In this document: in pieces, positions 1-11,200 of the stretch
How the letters are laid out: the number at the start of each line of letters is the position of its first letter
Numbering within the stretch: position 1 is the stretch's first letter
DNA from: Aureispira sp050633105
GTDB taxonomy: Bacteria; Bacteroidota; Bacteroidia; Chitinophagales; Saprospiraceae
Assembly: GCA_050633105.1 (NCBI GenBank)
Contig: JBOEFW010000008.1
Location: forward strand, 62,001 to 126,000
Length of the DNA stretch: 64,000 nucleotides
Reading direction: 5' to 3'
The notes under the pieces: generated by a model
The model's input: the letters and a program-made list of their open reading frames with translations, nothing else
The model's database searches: none
Told to the model about the DNA's origin: nothing
Position numbers and translations under genes: made by a program

Positions 1-714
1 GAGTTTGTTGGGGCCTACAAGAACCAATTTACGTTCAGGGAACTGTTTAGCAATTGCTAAAAGGAGTTCTATGTTATAATGGTCATTAATGGTACCAATT
101 TTTAAAATAGCACCCTCGAATTGGGTATAGGCTTCATTAATCGTTGGATCAATATGAAACTCATCGCTACTAATTCCATGTGGAATGTATACGACCTTTT
201 TTTTGCTGAATTGCTGGTAGTGTGGCAAATATCGTTTTAGAACGGTTACTACTATATCTGCTTTTTGCGCTAGAATTGAATCAGAGAAAATATGATCAAA
301 AGGGTCCGTGATGTGGTAGATTTCTTGAGTACGTTGTTTAGCCTGTCCATTAGGGAGGTGAGCAAAGCGAAACGGATCAAATTTCCACCAAAGTATAGGC
401 AAGGTGGAAGGCGGAAGAGCCTTGTAAATCCTAGTCGTATTGAAGTAGTCATTCACTTTTAAAGTGAAGTTTTTAGCAAGGCGCAAGGGGAGGATATTAT
501 TATAATCTATGACCTGTAAATTGTCGTTGATAACGCGGGAGTGAATGCGATGGTTGATCAAGTGGCGAAAAGACCAACTGGTTGGCGCATTTAAAAAATA
601 GACTTCATGCCCTAGTTTAGCCAATTCATTAGCATAGTGCTGTTTAGAAAACCACACCTTTCCCCAAGGCTCATTGGAGGTAATGAATATTCTGTACTTT
701 TTTTTACTAGTCAT
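1..714 (-). CDS. Glycosyltransferase (GT4/GT-B-like), C-terminus cut by window edge
   Basis: The frame is open from an ATG at 714 to the left edge, giving 238 codons of a longer protein. It begins MTSKKKYRIFITSNEPWGKV and continues with KQHYANELAKLGHEVYFLN, the usual first strand and helix of a GT-B fold acceptor domain. Later segments include ITDPFDHIFSD, a DIVVTV strand, the linker VVYIPHGIS and a LKIGTI...RKLVLVGP stretch that starts the nucleotide-sugar-binding half. The donor-binding E-x7-E region lies outside the window. The gene starts three bases after the stop of the upstream glycosyltransferase, so the two are probably translated together in cell-surface glycan assembly. The sugar specificity cannot be read from the sequence. 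Confidence 0.8.
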   Translation of the reverse strand, partial: MTSKKKYRIFITSNEPWGKVWFSKQHYANELAKLGHEVYFLNAPTSWSFRHLINHRIHSRVINDNLQVIDYNNILPLRLAKNFTLKVNDYFNTTRIYKALPPSTLPILWWKFDPFRFAHLPNGQAKQRTQEIYHITDPFDHIFSDSILAQKADIVVTVLKRYLPHYQQFSKKKVVYIPHGISSDEFHIDPTINEAYTQFEGAILKIGTINDHYNIELLLAIAKQFPERKLVLVGPNKL

Positions 715-717
715 ACT

Positions 718-1653
718 TTATTTTAATAAAGCTTTCAAACTGTCTTTTAAAAACATTTTTCGCAAAGCGGGTTTAAAACCCTGAAAGGAGGGCGTAGAGG
801 TGATGAGTTGTTGATATTGTTGGTATATTTTCTTAAAATTCTTAGTAGAAAAACTCAATCGATAAGAATGCAAGGTAGTGAAACGAAGGAGTACGGCTGT
901 TATTTGTTCTTCTGACAATTGCTGTTGGAAATAATAATAACATTTATACACTTCATCTAATAAACCTACTTTGTTGTAGCCCCAGTCCTTCTCATTAAAA
1001 GCGTTCACCCGCGTTTTGTATTGCGGGTTATAGATACCACGATGTTTATACAGAGAATAAGCTGTGAAGTAGAGGAATAAGTATGGATTTCTATAATTGG
1101 GTTGTTCTAGATAGGTGCTTAACAAACCTTCTCTACGGCACAAAATACCTGACATTTGGTGTCCCCAATGGGACCAAGCTAATAAGGCATCAAAACCTGC
1201 TTCTTTGACGGCTTCAGGGGCGCTGCCACGCACATCCTTGCTGCTTCCATCTTGAAAAATGGATAAAATACCAGGAATAATACACCCTAAATCATCGTAT
1301 TGCTGGATAGATTGATAACAGTAGTTTAAATAGCCTTCTGCTAAAAAATCATCATCTCCTAAGAACAATACAAAAGGACTACTAGCCTGCTCTAAGACCG
1401 CTACGGCATTGCGTTCTAAGCCTATGTTTTCTTTATTTCTATGATAATGTACCTGTAAGTTGGTTGGTTTTTGAGCGCAATAATCTTGCACCAAATGAGC
1501 GGTATCATCAGGCGAGCAATTATCAGAAATGACAATTTGCACCACTTCCCACAAATTGTTTGTTGCAATTTGAGCTTCCAACTCTTTTAAATTAGCCAAT
1601 ACATCGGCCCCTCTATTATAGGTGGGTATAAGAACATCAATCAACATAAGCAA
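718..1653 (-). CDS. Family 2 glycosyltransferase
   Basis: 311 residues. The N-terminus MLMLIDVLIPTYNR is the classic GT-A/GT2 opening, followed by VQIVISDNCSPDD, the nucleotide-binding acidic strand, and VLFLGDDDFLAEGYL, which holds the DxD metal-binding motif near residue 100. The C-terminal half (TRVNAFNEKDWGY, then a helical tail) resembles polysaccharide-assembly GT2 proteins without membrane segments. It probably transfers one sugar from an NDP-sugar to a lipid-linked surface glycan in the cytosol. The start could equally be the second Met (residue 3). It lies 48 bases downstream of the epimerase-like gene and is tightly coupled to the next glycosyltransferase. Donor and acceptor are unknown. 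Confidence 0.87.
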   Translation of the reverse strand: MLMLIDVLIPTYNRGADVLANLKELEAQIATNNLWEVVQIVISDNCSPDDTAHLVQDYCAQKPTNLQVHYHRNKENIGLERNAVAVLEQASSPFVLFLGDDDFLAEGYLNYCYQSIQQYDDLGCIIPGILSIFQDGSSKDVRGSAPEAVKEAGFDALLAWSHWGHQMSGILCRREGLLSTYLEQPNYRNPYLFLYFTAYSLYKHRGIYNPQYKTRVNAFNEKDWGYNKVGLLDEVYKCYYYFQQQLSEEQITAVLLRFTTLHSYRLSFSTKNFKKIYQQYQQLITSTPSFQGFKPALRKMFLKDSLKALLK

Positions 1654-1701
1654 GTCTAAAAACTAGTCAATGAAAAGACAAATAAGGGGAAGGAAAAGGG
1701 G

Positions 1702-2226
1702 TTACCAAGGTGCCCAAGCAGCATCTTTCTCTGATACATCAGGGGTGTTTGTTTGCCAATCTAAGGCAAAGGCAGGATCATTCCAACAAATGCCCCGTTC
1801 GGCAGCTGGGTGGTAGACATTATCAGAAAAATAAAGCACCTCTGTTGCTGGACTCAAGGTCAAATAACCTGTTGCAAATCCCCGAGGAACTAAGACTCCA
1901 ATATCTGGCTGATCCAACACAATGGTGGCGGCTAAATCTGAGGCAGCAACGCCTGTTCTAATATCTACAACGCCCAATTGTATGCTCCCTTTGAGTACTC
2001 TAAAGAACTTTGCTTCTGCCCATGTTCCTGTTTGATAATGCAAGCCGCGTAAAATATGTGCTTGCTTGTTTTGAACAAAATTCACTTGCTGAATCGAATA
2101 GTTATTGAGCAGTGGATCTTGTTGGTTAAACAGTTTGACAAAACCTCCTCGATTGTCCACAAAAGCAGGGCTTTTGATGACTTGTACCGTAGAAAGCAGG
2201 GTATTAATGACATTCATAGTGGGCAT
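1702..2226 (-). CDS. dTDP-4-dehydrorhamnose 3,5-epimerase-like cupin (RmlC family)
   Basis: 174 residues, the usual size for RmlC. Seen: FVDNRGGFVKLFN near residue 22, the family signature RGLHYQ near 60 with the catalytic His, KFFRVLKGSIQLGVVDIR as the central cupin strands, PRGFATGYLTL, and a C-terminal ERGICWNDPAFALDW that matches the ERGI.W.DP block of the family. It should epimerise a 4-keto-6-deoxy NDP-hexose at C3 and/or C5. No rmlA, rmlB or rmlD sits beside it, but a reductase of the same superfamily lies upstream at 2571-3518 on the same strand, so the pair may finish an unusual deoxyhexose rather than rhamnose. A -7-like TACTTTTG (2266-2259 on the minus strand) lies shortly before the ATG. 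Confidence 0.85.
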   Translation of the reverse strand: MPTMNVINTLLSTVQVIKSPAFVDNRGGFVKLFNQQDPLLNNYSIQQVNFVQNKQAHILRGLHYQTGTWAEAKFFRVLKGSIQLGVVDIRTGVAASDLAATIVLDQPDIGVLVPRGFATGYLTLSPATEVLYFSDNVYHPAAERGICWNDPAFALDWQTNTPDVSEKDAAWAPW

Positions 2227-2570
2227 TAGATTAATGGAAAATAGCCAATTGTTAGGGGCAAAAGTAAGATAATTTTATGGCCTTGCCCTATTCCTCTATC
2301 AAATATTTATAGTTGAGAAGGGAGCAAGGATTGTCTGAAAAAATGATAAGAGCAATTGAAGACAAGAAAGGCTCCCAAAGTTTTAATCGTTTAGAAAGTT
2401 TGATCACACTTGTTTAAGAAGGGGGTAACAGTAGTACAGATGGGCGTACTTCTTTGGTAGAATAGAATTTTTTATAACAAAGCAATACTTAAAAGAACCG
2501 CTTAAGCGAGGTAAGTTTTTGATGAAATATTAGAAAATACTCCACTCGAAACAAGCTCTTTTTTAGCACA
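2227..2570. other. Gene-free stretch between epimerase-like and reductase genes
   Basis: No open frame with protein-like composition was found on either strand. The only recognisable element is the -7-like octamer TACTTTTG on the minus strand at 2266-2259, 33 bases before the epimerase start; I see no matching TTG at the expected distance. No strong hairpin with a T tract was noticed, so it is not clear whether the reductase upstream is co-transcribed. Confidence 0.4.
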
Positions 2571-3518
2571 TTAAACTTTGTTAGGAGCGTAATGATCCAA
2601 ATATTCTTGAATCCCTTGTTCTAAGTTGATTTGAGGCTCAAATGTTAAACCCGTTGGTTGTTGGCTGACATCTAGCGCCAAATATTGCATGTTAACATCG
2701 CGTTTGTCTAATGCGCCAAATTGCACCTGTGGGCGTTGGCCCAAGCGCTGTTCCACAGCTGTTAATACTTGTTCAATAACGGTTCTCACCGTATATACTT
2801 CAGGTGCTGTCAAATTAAAAACGCCAGTTTGTGACTGTTGCACGGTTGTGATTAAGAAGTGGGCAATGTCCTCAATGTGGGTATACTGTCGTTGCTGCAC
2901 GCCTGCTGTAAATTCTAAATCCTCTCCTTTAAAACTACTTTGTACAATATAAGGAATTAGGCGCTTGGAATTTTCTTGGGCACCATAAATATTGGTTAAG
3001 ATAAAATGTTGCCAAGTATAGGGGAGTGGATTTGCCGTAGGCAAGAGTTTGCTGTCGGCAAAACGAGTCAACAGGTTCTTAGCTTGACAATAAGCATTGG
3101 GGAGCGGGTTTCTGTGGCTGGCTAGTGCCGCAGTGGTATAAGCTAGTTTCTCTGGCTGGTCGCCAATTTCAAAATAAGAACCAAAGGTGACTAACTTTCC
3201 TTGATAATTAGCGGCTTCTAAGGCGACGGCCAATTGAATGGGCTCAAAAGCATTGAGGCCATAAATGCGTTGTTGGTCATCACTGTGCTTGGGTTGAATG
3301 CCTGCTCCCGCACAAAAATAGATCACCGTGTATTCTAACAAAGTAGCAATGTCCAAAGGAGTATTAGGGTAGGCATACTCGATCCATTGATTAGGTGTTT
3401 CTACGACTAGTTCTTGGCGACTGTAACAATGAAAAGTAGGAGGTGTATCTACTGTGTTCCATTTTTTGAAGAGGGCTTGCGCTAAAAAAGAAGTAGCGCC
3501 AATAATAGCAATCGTCAT
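2571..3518 (-). CDS. NAD(P)-dependent NDP-sugar epimerase/reductase (extended SDR)
   Basis: 315 residues with an extended short-chain dehydrogenase fold. The N-terminal nucleotide loop reads IIGATSFLAQAL, in which the last glycine of GxxGxxG is replaced by Ala. Next come a CAGAG strand, the active-site Ser region LVTFGSYFEIG and the catalytic YCQAKN (Y-x3-K). The middle part ILTNIYGAQENSKRLIPYIVQS and QYTHIEDIAHFL are typical of sugar-nucleotide SDRs. Its likely job is to reduce or epimerise a 4-keto NDP-sugar, in line with the 3,5-epimerase-like gene downstream. CDP-abequose synthase-like and RmlD-like roles are both possible. The exact product is not determinable. Confidence 0.78.
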   Translation of the reverse strand: MTIAIIGATSFLAQALFKKWNTVDTPPTFHCYSRQELVVETPNQWIEYAYPNTPLDIATLLEYTVIYFCAGAGIQPKHSDDQQRIYGLNAFEPIQLAVALEAANYQGKLVTFGSYFEIGDQPEKLAYTTAALASHRNPLPNAYCQAKNLLTRFADSKLLPTANPLPYTWQHFILTNIYGAQENSKRLIPYIVQSSFKGEDLEFTAGVQQRQYTHIEDIAHFLITTVQQSQTGVFNLTAPEVYTVRTVIEQVLTAVEQRLGQRPQVQFGALDKRDVNMQYLALDVSQQPTGLTFEPQINLEQGIQEYLDHYAPNKV

Positions 3519-3655
3519 GGTACCAATGTTTTATTTAAGGAGTAAGAAGCTTTCTTAAAAGTGTCAAGAGTGCTGTAAGGTGCTGTTTTTTGTGCTAGAT
3601 GTGAAAAAATGTCTGGATTTTTTTTGCAAATTTTAGAACATCAAAAACAGAATGG

Positions 3656-3663
3656 TACTTTTG
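3656..3663 (+). promoter_or_regulatory. Putative -7 element of the UDP-HexNAc dehydrogenase promoter
   Basis: TACTTTTG matches the Bacteroidota -7 consensus TAnnTTTG and lies 70 bases before the start codon at 3733. The expected upstream element is weak: only a TTTTAG run sits at about the right distance. The call rests mainly on the -7 match and position. Confidence 0.45.
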
Positions 3664-3732
3664 TATCAAGCTATTGTTTGTGTGGGCCCTAATTTTGGTG
3701 CTGGCACCAATTTATTAAACTAATAAAGAAGA

Positions 3733-5028
3733 ATGATGTACGAGGCACTACTCCAGAAAGAAACTAAATTGGCTGTTATTGGATTGGGCTATGTAGGTTT
3801 ACCTATTGCGCTGGCTTTTGCCAAAAAACTGGCCGTAGTGGGCTTTGATATCAATGCGGAGCGGGTTGCTCAAATGCAACAAAATATTGATCCTTCTCAG
3901 GAACTAGAAGCGAGTGCGTTTGAAAACAGCGATATTGAGTTTACGGCTACTTTAGATGATCTAAAGCAAGCCAGTTTCTATGTGGTGGCGGTTCCTACTC
4001 CTATTGATGCTTCTCGTACACCCAATCTAAAACCGTTGCTATCCGCTACTCGAACCGTTGCTAAAGTTTTAAAAAAAGGAGATTGTGTGGTCTTTGAATC
4101 AACAGTCTATCCCAGTTGCACGGAGGAAGATTGCTTGCCAATTTTAGAAGAACTATCGGGTTTAAAACTGCACGAAGATTTCAGTATTGGTTATTCACCA
4201 GAGCGTATCAATCCAGGAGATAAGGAACGCACAATTGAAAAAATCATCAAAGTTGTGTCAGGAAGCGATGCTTCTTCTTTAGAGTTGGTTGCGAAGGTGT
4301 ACGAATTGATTATTGAAGCGGGGGTCTACCGCGCTAGCAGTATTCAAGTAGCAGAAGCGGCCAAAGTGATTGAAAACACCCAACGTGATCTCAATATTGC
4401 GTTGATGAATGAGTTGTCGATCATTTTTGATAAAATGAATATTTCTACTTCAGAAGTCCTCAAAGCCGCAGGTACTAAGTGGAACTTTCTCAATTTCTAC
4501 CCTGGTTTAGTTGGAGGACATTGTATCGGTGTTGATCCTTATTATTTGACATTCAAAGCACAACAATTGGGTTACAATCCACAAGTTATTTTGAGTGGTC
4601 GCCGTATCAATGACGGTATGTCTAGTCATGTAGCGACGCGTTTGGTACAATTGATGTTGCAAGAAAATAAACCAGTGAAGGGCGCACGTGTGTTGGTTCA
4701 AGGAATTACTTTCAAAGAAAATGTATCCGATATTCGCAATTCTAAAGTGGCGGATTTGGTACATGCACTTAAAGATTTTTTGATTGAAGTAGAAGTGGTT
4801 GATCCTCATGCTTCTTCTTCTCAAGTAGAAGAAGAATATGGCTTTGGTTTGGTGGAAGCACCAACAGGGCAGTATGAGGCAATTATTGTAGCCGTAGCGC
4901 ATGAAGAATACAAAGCCTTAACCATAACCCATTTCAAGGAATTGAGTCAAGGCCGTTTGATTTTGGTTGATCTCAAAAATCTATACGCTTCTCAAGAGGC
5001 GGAAGATTGCACGCTCTGGAGCCTCTAA
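3733..5028 (+). CDS. UDP-N-acetyl-hexosamine 6-dehydrogenase (WbpO/TviB type)
   Basis: 431 residues, normal for nucleotide-sugar dehydrogenases. Seen: NAD-binding LAVIGLGYVGLPIALAF near residue 13, VAVPTPID near 90, VFESTVYPS near 118, GYSPERINPGDKER near 155 (typical of the WbpO/TviB subgroup), the helix AEAAKVIENTQRDLNIA with the conserved Lys, and the catalytic Cys in GGHCIGVDPYYL near residue 260. The C-terminal domain carries QGITFKENVSDIRNSK. It oxidises C6 of UDP-GlcNAc or UDP-GalNAc to the uronic acid using two NAD+. Downstream lie a T9SS cargo gene and WbpB- and WbpD-like genes, which would continue from UDP-GlcNAcA. Two ATGs in tandem open the gene, and either could be used. Confidence 0.92.
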   Translation: MMYEALLQKETKLAVIGLGYVGLPIALAFAKKLAVVGFDINAERVAQMQQNIDPSQELEASAFENSDIEFTATLDDLKQASFYVVAVPTPIDASRTPNLKPLLSATRTVAKVLKKGDCVVFESTVYPSCTEEDCLPILEELSGLKLHEDFSIGYSPERINPGDKERTIEKIIKVVSGSDASSLELVAKVYELIIEAGVYRASSIQVAEAAKVIENTQRDLNIALMNELSIIFDKMNISTSEVLKAAGTKWNFLNFYPGLVGGHCIGVDPYYLTFKAQQLGYNPQVILSGRRINDGMSSHVATRLVQLMLQENKPVKGARVLVQGITFKENVSDIRNSKVADLVHALKDFLIEVEVVDPHASSSQVEEEYGFGLVEAPTGQYEAIIVAVAHEEYKALTITHFKELSQGRLILVDLKNLYASQEAEDCTLWSL

Positions 5029-5066
5029 CTCCCCTGTATAGAATCGCTTAGTTAGCACTCTTTTTT

Positions 5067-5149
5067 TATCTTTGTTACTAATAATAAAGAAAGGCCTTGT
5101 TATACCCCCCTACAAGGCGATAATTTTATGCGCTCTTTTCGAGCGTTTT
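5067..5149 (+). promoter_or_regulatory. Promoter-like octamer and two hairpins in the leader of the giant surface protein
   Basis: TATCTTTG at 5067-5074 fits the TAnnTTTG -7 consensus. It is followed by an inverted repeat with 7-base arms (5094-5100 and 5112-5118) around a C-rich loop, and by a second hairpin, cgctc/gagcg (5131-5145), trailed by four T. The second hairpin could be a weak terminator of the upstream dehydrogenase or an attenuator in a leader of about 150 bases. No good -33 element is visible. Confidence 0.35.
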
Positions 5150-5232
5150 AGGACTAGCAGACGTTTATAGTAGTGTGTCGTGTTCTTTGTTTGATAACCC
5201 CTTATTTGTATTACTCTATCCACCTCTTGTGT

Positions 5233-8200
5233 ATGAAAAATTTTATTGGTCTACTCGTTTGTTTTTGGTTGGGAATAGGAAGTTTATTGGCGCAACCTGT
5301 GGTTAATTTAGGGCCAGATACGACGGTCTGTGCTACTGCTTTTACCTTGCAAGCTGGTAATACTGGTGCTGCCTTTTTGTGGAATACAGGTGCGACTACG
5401 GGCGCACTTACAGCGACCAGTTCTGGTATTTATTGGGTAGAAGTGACCGACGGAACTGGGACGACTCGTGATAGTATTATGCTGCTTTTGAATACTCCCC
5501 CTGTTCTTTCTTATTTACCCGCTGATACAGGGCTTTGTCAAGGCATACAGCAATTATCAGTACAGGCAGGAACTAGCATTGTGCAGTGGTTGGATAGTTC
5601 TAATCAAGTGATTGCTGTTGGAGGTACCTTAAACTATTTGGTCGCAGACACTACTTTGTTGTGGTACCAAGCAAGCGATTTTACCTTGTTGCCCACCACT
5701 TTTGGCCGTTCATTGAGCAGCGCTGGTTCTGGGTTTGCGGCGGCAGTTCCGCGAGGGGTCGTTTTTAATGTGAATGAGTACATTCGATTGAACAGTGTAC
5801 GAATGGAGGTAGATAATGGACCTTTTGCCGCTGATATAGAAATTAGAGATAATCAAAACACCCTTTTATATAGCATTCCTATTGCTTTTCCTAATGCTGG
5901 GCAGTATACGGCTGTGTTAGAGGTGGACTTACCCGCAGGAACAAACTATCAAATGAGTTTGGCGAATATTTCAGGCGGTCGTGCACGTTTTAATAGTGGA
6001 ATTAACAATTGGGGGGCATTGGGTGTTCCTGCCGTTGACTTAGTCGCTGGCGTCCAGTTCGCTAGTGTTTACGCTTATTTTTATGATTGGCAAGTGTCTG
6101 TATTGGATGCTTCTTGTCGTTCTGACCTCGATTCTATTCTTATTAATAGTTTAGCAACGCCAATTGTTGCTTTAGGTAATGATACGACTTTATGTGGAGA
6201 TAGCTTGTTGTTGGATGTATTTAATACGGGAGCGAATTATACTTGGAATACAGGAGCAACTAGTAGTAGTATTTTTGCCGCTAGTACTGGTTGGTATAGT
6301 GTAACAGCTAGTCAAGGAGGCTTATGTGAGGTAACTGATTCTATTTTAATAACAGTTTTACAACCCCCTACTTTTGTTAATACACCTAGCGATCAAGATG
6401 CTTGTCAAGGCCCTTTGGTTTTAACAGCCCAAGTGAATACAGGAATTGTACAATGGTTGGATAGTACAGGGCAAATATTGGCTCTGGGTGATACCTTGAA
6501 TTATACGGTTACGGATACGGCTAGAGTTTGGTACCAGGCCAGTTATTTTAATCCTTTGCCAACGACTTTTGGAGAATCATTGAGTAGTACTGGTTCTGGA
6601 TTTACGGCGGCAGTCCCGCGAGGGGTCGTTTTTAATGTGAATGAGTACATTCGATTGAACAGTGTGCGAATGGAAGTAGACAATGGACCTTTTGCTGCTG
6701 ATATAGAAATTAGAGATAATCAAAATACCCTTTTATACAGCATTCCTATTGCCTTTCCTAGCGCAGGGCAATATACGGCTACCTTGGAAGTGGACTTACC
6801 TATTGGAACAAATTATGAAATGACCTTAGCCAATGTTTCAGGCGGTCGTGCACGTTTTAATAGCGGGGTTAACAATTGGGGGACGTTGAGTGTTCCTGCC
6901 GTTGATTTAGTAGCGGGGGTACAATTCGCTTCTGTTTATGCGTACTTCTATGATTGGCAGATCTCTTTGATTGATGCTTCTTGTCGTTCTAATCTCGATT
7001 CTATTCTTATTAATAGTCTAGCAACACCACAGGTTGATTTAGGGCCAGATACCACCTTGTGCGGAAGTAGCATTCTATTGGATGCTTCTAATATAGGGGC
7101 AAGTTACCAATGGAGTACAGGGGTAAATAGCAATGCTATTTTTGCGAGCAGTACAGGGCTTTATAGTGTTACGGTGACACAAGCAGGGCTTTGCAGTTTT
7201 TCTGATTCTGTTGATATTGTAGTATTACAACAACCCAATTTTATCAATACACCAAGTGATCAAGATGCCTGTCAGGGGGATTTAACTTTAGTGGCAACGG
7301 CTGATGCAGGCATTATTCAGTGGTTAGATAGTACTGGACAAACCTTGGCCTTGGGCGATACCTTCATGTATACGGTGGTGGATACCACCAGAATCTGGTA
7401 TCAAGCCAGTTATTTGTTGCCTTTGGACGATACAATCGGTTTGTCCTTGAATGATGCAGGAACAGGCTTCACCGCTGCGGTACCAAGAGGGATTATTTTT
7501 AATGTGAATGAATACATCCGCCTCAATAGTGTGCGTTTAGAAGTAGATAATGGACCTTTTGCCGCTGATATAGAGTTGAGAGATGGGCAAGGGCAGCTCT
7601 TATATCGAGTACCTGTTGCGTTTCCAAGTGCAGGGCAGTATACGGTGCCTGTGAATATGGACATTCCTCCTGGGATGGGCGATAGTTTGTTTTTAACGAA
7701 TATAACCGGTGGACAAGCGCGTTTTAATTCAGGGGTTACGAACTGGAATATGTTAGGAGCAACGCCTTATGTTGAGTTGGTGCGTGGAATTGGATTTACT
7801 AATGTTTATGCTTATTTCTATGATTGGCAGATTTCCTTGATTGATGCTTCTTGTAGTGCAGACTTGGACTCTATTCTTATTAATAGTTTAACGACTCCTA
7901 CGGTTAATCTAGGGCGGGATACTTCTTTGTGTAGTGATAGTTTACAATTAGATGCGTTTAATGCAGGTGGTGCTTATATATGGAGTACAGGAGCAAATAG
8001 CAGTAGTATTTTTGCTAATACCAGTGCTCTTTATAAAGTAACGGTTACACAAAATGGCCTTTGTCCAACTACGGACTCTATCCAAGTAACGGTGGTTACC
8101 CAACCACAATTAATAATTCGCCCGATTGATCAAAGTGCTTGTCGAGAGACGATACCTTTGATTGCCCAATCAGATTTTGGAGTGATTCAATGGATCGATA

Positions 8201-11200
8201 GCAGTCAGCAGGTCTTTGCTATAGGAGACACTTTGTTGTATGCATTAGAAGATACGACCTTGTTGCGTTATCGTGCGGGGTATTTTAATGCCTTAGATCG
8301 TACTATTGGCTTGTCCTTGAATGATGCAGGAACAGGCTTCACCGCTGCAGTGCCAAGAGGAATTATCTTTAATGTGCATGAATACATTCGCTTGAATAGC
8401 GTTCGTATGGAAGTGGATAATGGACCATTTACTGCGGATATAGAATTGAGAGATGGACAAGGGCAACTCTTATATCGAGTACCTGTTGCGTTTCCGAGTG
8501 CAGGGCAGTATACGGTGTCTATCAATAGGAGTATTCCTCCTGGAGTGGAGTATAATTTATCCTTAACAAATATAACAGGCGGTCAGGCACGCTTTAATTC
8601 TGGTGTTAATAACTGGAGTGCTTTAGGTGCTGCTCCTTATATAGAGTTGTTGCGTGGAATTAGTTTTAATAACATTTATGCTTATTTCTACGATTTAGAT
8701 GTTGCTGTTTTGAGTGCTTTTTGCACTTCAGAAATGGATTCAGTTTTATTAACCGTCTTGCCTACTCCTGAAATTAATCTTCCAGCCGATACCTTAATTT
8801 GTAATGATTCCTTGTTACTAGATGTAGCGTTTCCAAATGCTACTTATAGTTGGACACCAACGAATACTACTAACAGTCAATTATTGATTACGCAAGAAGG
8901 AACGTATAAAATTACCAGCAGTGTTGGGAGTTGTAGTGTCTCTGATTCTATTGATGTTTATTTAACTACAATTCCAACTCCTACTGTTTTATCAACGGAT
9001 ACCACCACTTGTGTAGCAACCATAGAAAGAAGAGCGGCAGGGGCAGACATTATCAAATGGTATGATGCGTCTACGAATGGACAATTGTTGGGTGTAGGGG
9101 ATGTTTTCCAATATTTAGCCCAAGCAACCGATACGCTTTGGATGACAGGACAAGATTTCTCAAATAAGTTATATACACAAGGCTTGACCGATACTTTTGT
9201 GTCTGCCCAATCGACGTATCGTTTCCCAAATCAAGTACGTGGGTTGTTATTTGATGCGCACGAAGATGTTTTATTGGAAGAAGTCACCATGTATATTAAT
9301 AGAACTGCCTTGGTTGGAACAATTGCTTTATGGGATGCAAACGATCAGGTGGTAGACAGTCGCCCTATTGTTTTGACGAATCAGGGGGCCAATAAAATAA
9401 CGCTCAACTTTAAGATTCCTAAGGGACAGGATTATAAATTACTTTTGGCGCGATACAATACCGTTGATATTTTGTCAGAGTTTCCTTTTACAGGTTTTCC
9501 TCTACAAGGTGATCAACTGACCATAAGAGAAGGAGTTCCGTTTGTTTCTGTGTATCAATACTTCTACAACTGGCAAGTTAAGACGCTTAGTTGTGCTTCT
9601 GCTCCACAGTCAAGTATAGTTACCGTTTTGCCTACTCCTGATATTGATTTTCCTACGGATACCATTGTCTGTGGTGATAGTTTGGTCTTGGATGCGAGTA
9701 GCAGTGGTGCGACGATGTTCAATTGGAGTACAGGGGCTACAACGGCTAGTATTGTTGCCGATAGTTCTATGAAGGTTTCTTTAGTGGGAAGCCTTGGTAT
9801 TTGTAGTGATGAAGACAGTATTAATATTTTTGTGGTGGAGCCTCCGAGTCTTATTATTCCACCCAACGATACGATTCTTTGTGCTGGTAATGCGACCTTT
9901 AAAGCAAGTGGTAATGCTACTTATTATGCTTGGTACGACTCCCTCAATAGTGCTACACCATTTGCCTTAGGAGATTCTATTCGAATTAATTTAACAGACT
10001 CTATGGTGTTCTGGGTAGAAGGAATTGGCTTTTTGCCTCAATCGGAACCTGTTGGGGCACAGTATTCCCCGAATCTTACCACTAATATTTGGGGAGAGCC
10101 TCAGAACAGTTCTTCTCCAACACGTGGGATGGTATTTAGAGTGGAAGCACCGATCTTATTCAATACCGTTGATGTTTATGTAGATACGATTACTACAGCA
10201 ACCTTAACCTTATACAAAACAGGCTTCCCTTATTATAGTCGAAACATCACGATGACCAACAATGGACGGAATATCGTAGTGGTGGATACGTTGTTAGAAC
10301 CTGGAGATTATAGAATTGAATTGAGTAATAAGTCAGCAGGGCGTATTTTATTTTCGTCGCCCTTTAGTAATAGCAAGTTGCAACAACTGAATACCGCTAA
10401 TATTACTTTCTTAGGCTCAACACCTGTTCCTTCACAGTATGTTTATTTTTATAATTGGAAAATATCAACGCCTTCTTGTGCAACCAATCGTTTGCCTGTT
10501 CGAGTAGATGTACCAACTTCCCCCGTGTTGACCTTGGTGGCAGATACCGCTACTTGTACCGCTAGTTCTTTGGTCCTAGATCCTATTGCGATTAATAATC
10601 CCAACTATAGCTATTTATGGACAAACAACAGCAGTGATGATACACTTCGAGTAAACAGCTCTGGTTATTACGGCGTGACCGTAACGAATAATGGACAGTG
10701 TTCTTCTATTCAAAATACCTTTGTACAATTCTTAAATACACCACAAGGAGTCAACTTATCCAACCAAACAATTTGTGCTCCAGAAACCTTAGATATAGCG
10801 GCTCCTGTCAATGATGGTATTGTTGTTTGGTATGACACGAGTGATTTGAATACGATTAGCTATTTGGGCGAACCTTATAGACAATACATTGCAGACACCA
10901 GCACGTATTGGTTGGATGTAGCGCCTAAAGCCACGACTAGAATAGGAGCACAAGCTTATAGCAATCCTAATGAGACGGCTGCTTATTTGAATTTTATTAT
11001 TGCCAATACCTTTGATGTCACTACCTATAGTATCTTGGATTCTGTAGCGATTTATGTACAAGATGTTCCAACGAATGTCGGTTGGGAAATCATGGATTCT
11101 CTAGGCAATGTTTTACACCGTGGTAGTCAAACAATCACACAAGCTGAGGAGAAGGTTTTCTTAAAAATGAATGCGTTATTGCCTCCTGGAGAAAAATACC

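Noticed and set aside
7410..8525. Long minus-strand frames inside the giant repeat gene
   Set aside because: The same frame recurs in each DNA repeat (positions 7410-7664 and 8268-8525) because the modules are repeated; composition and lack of start context mark them as shadows of the coding strand.
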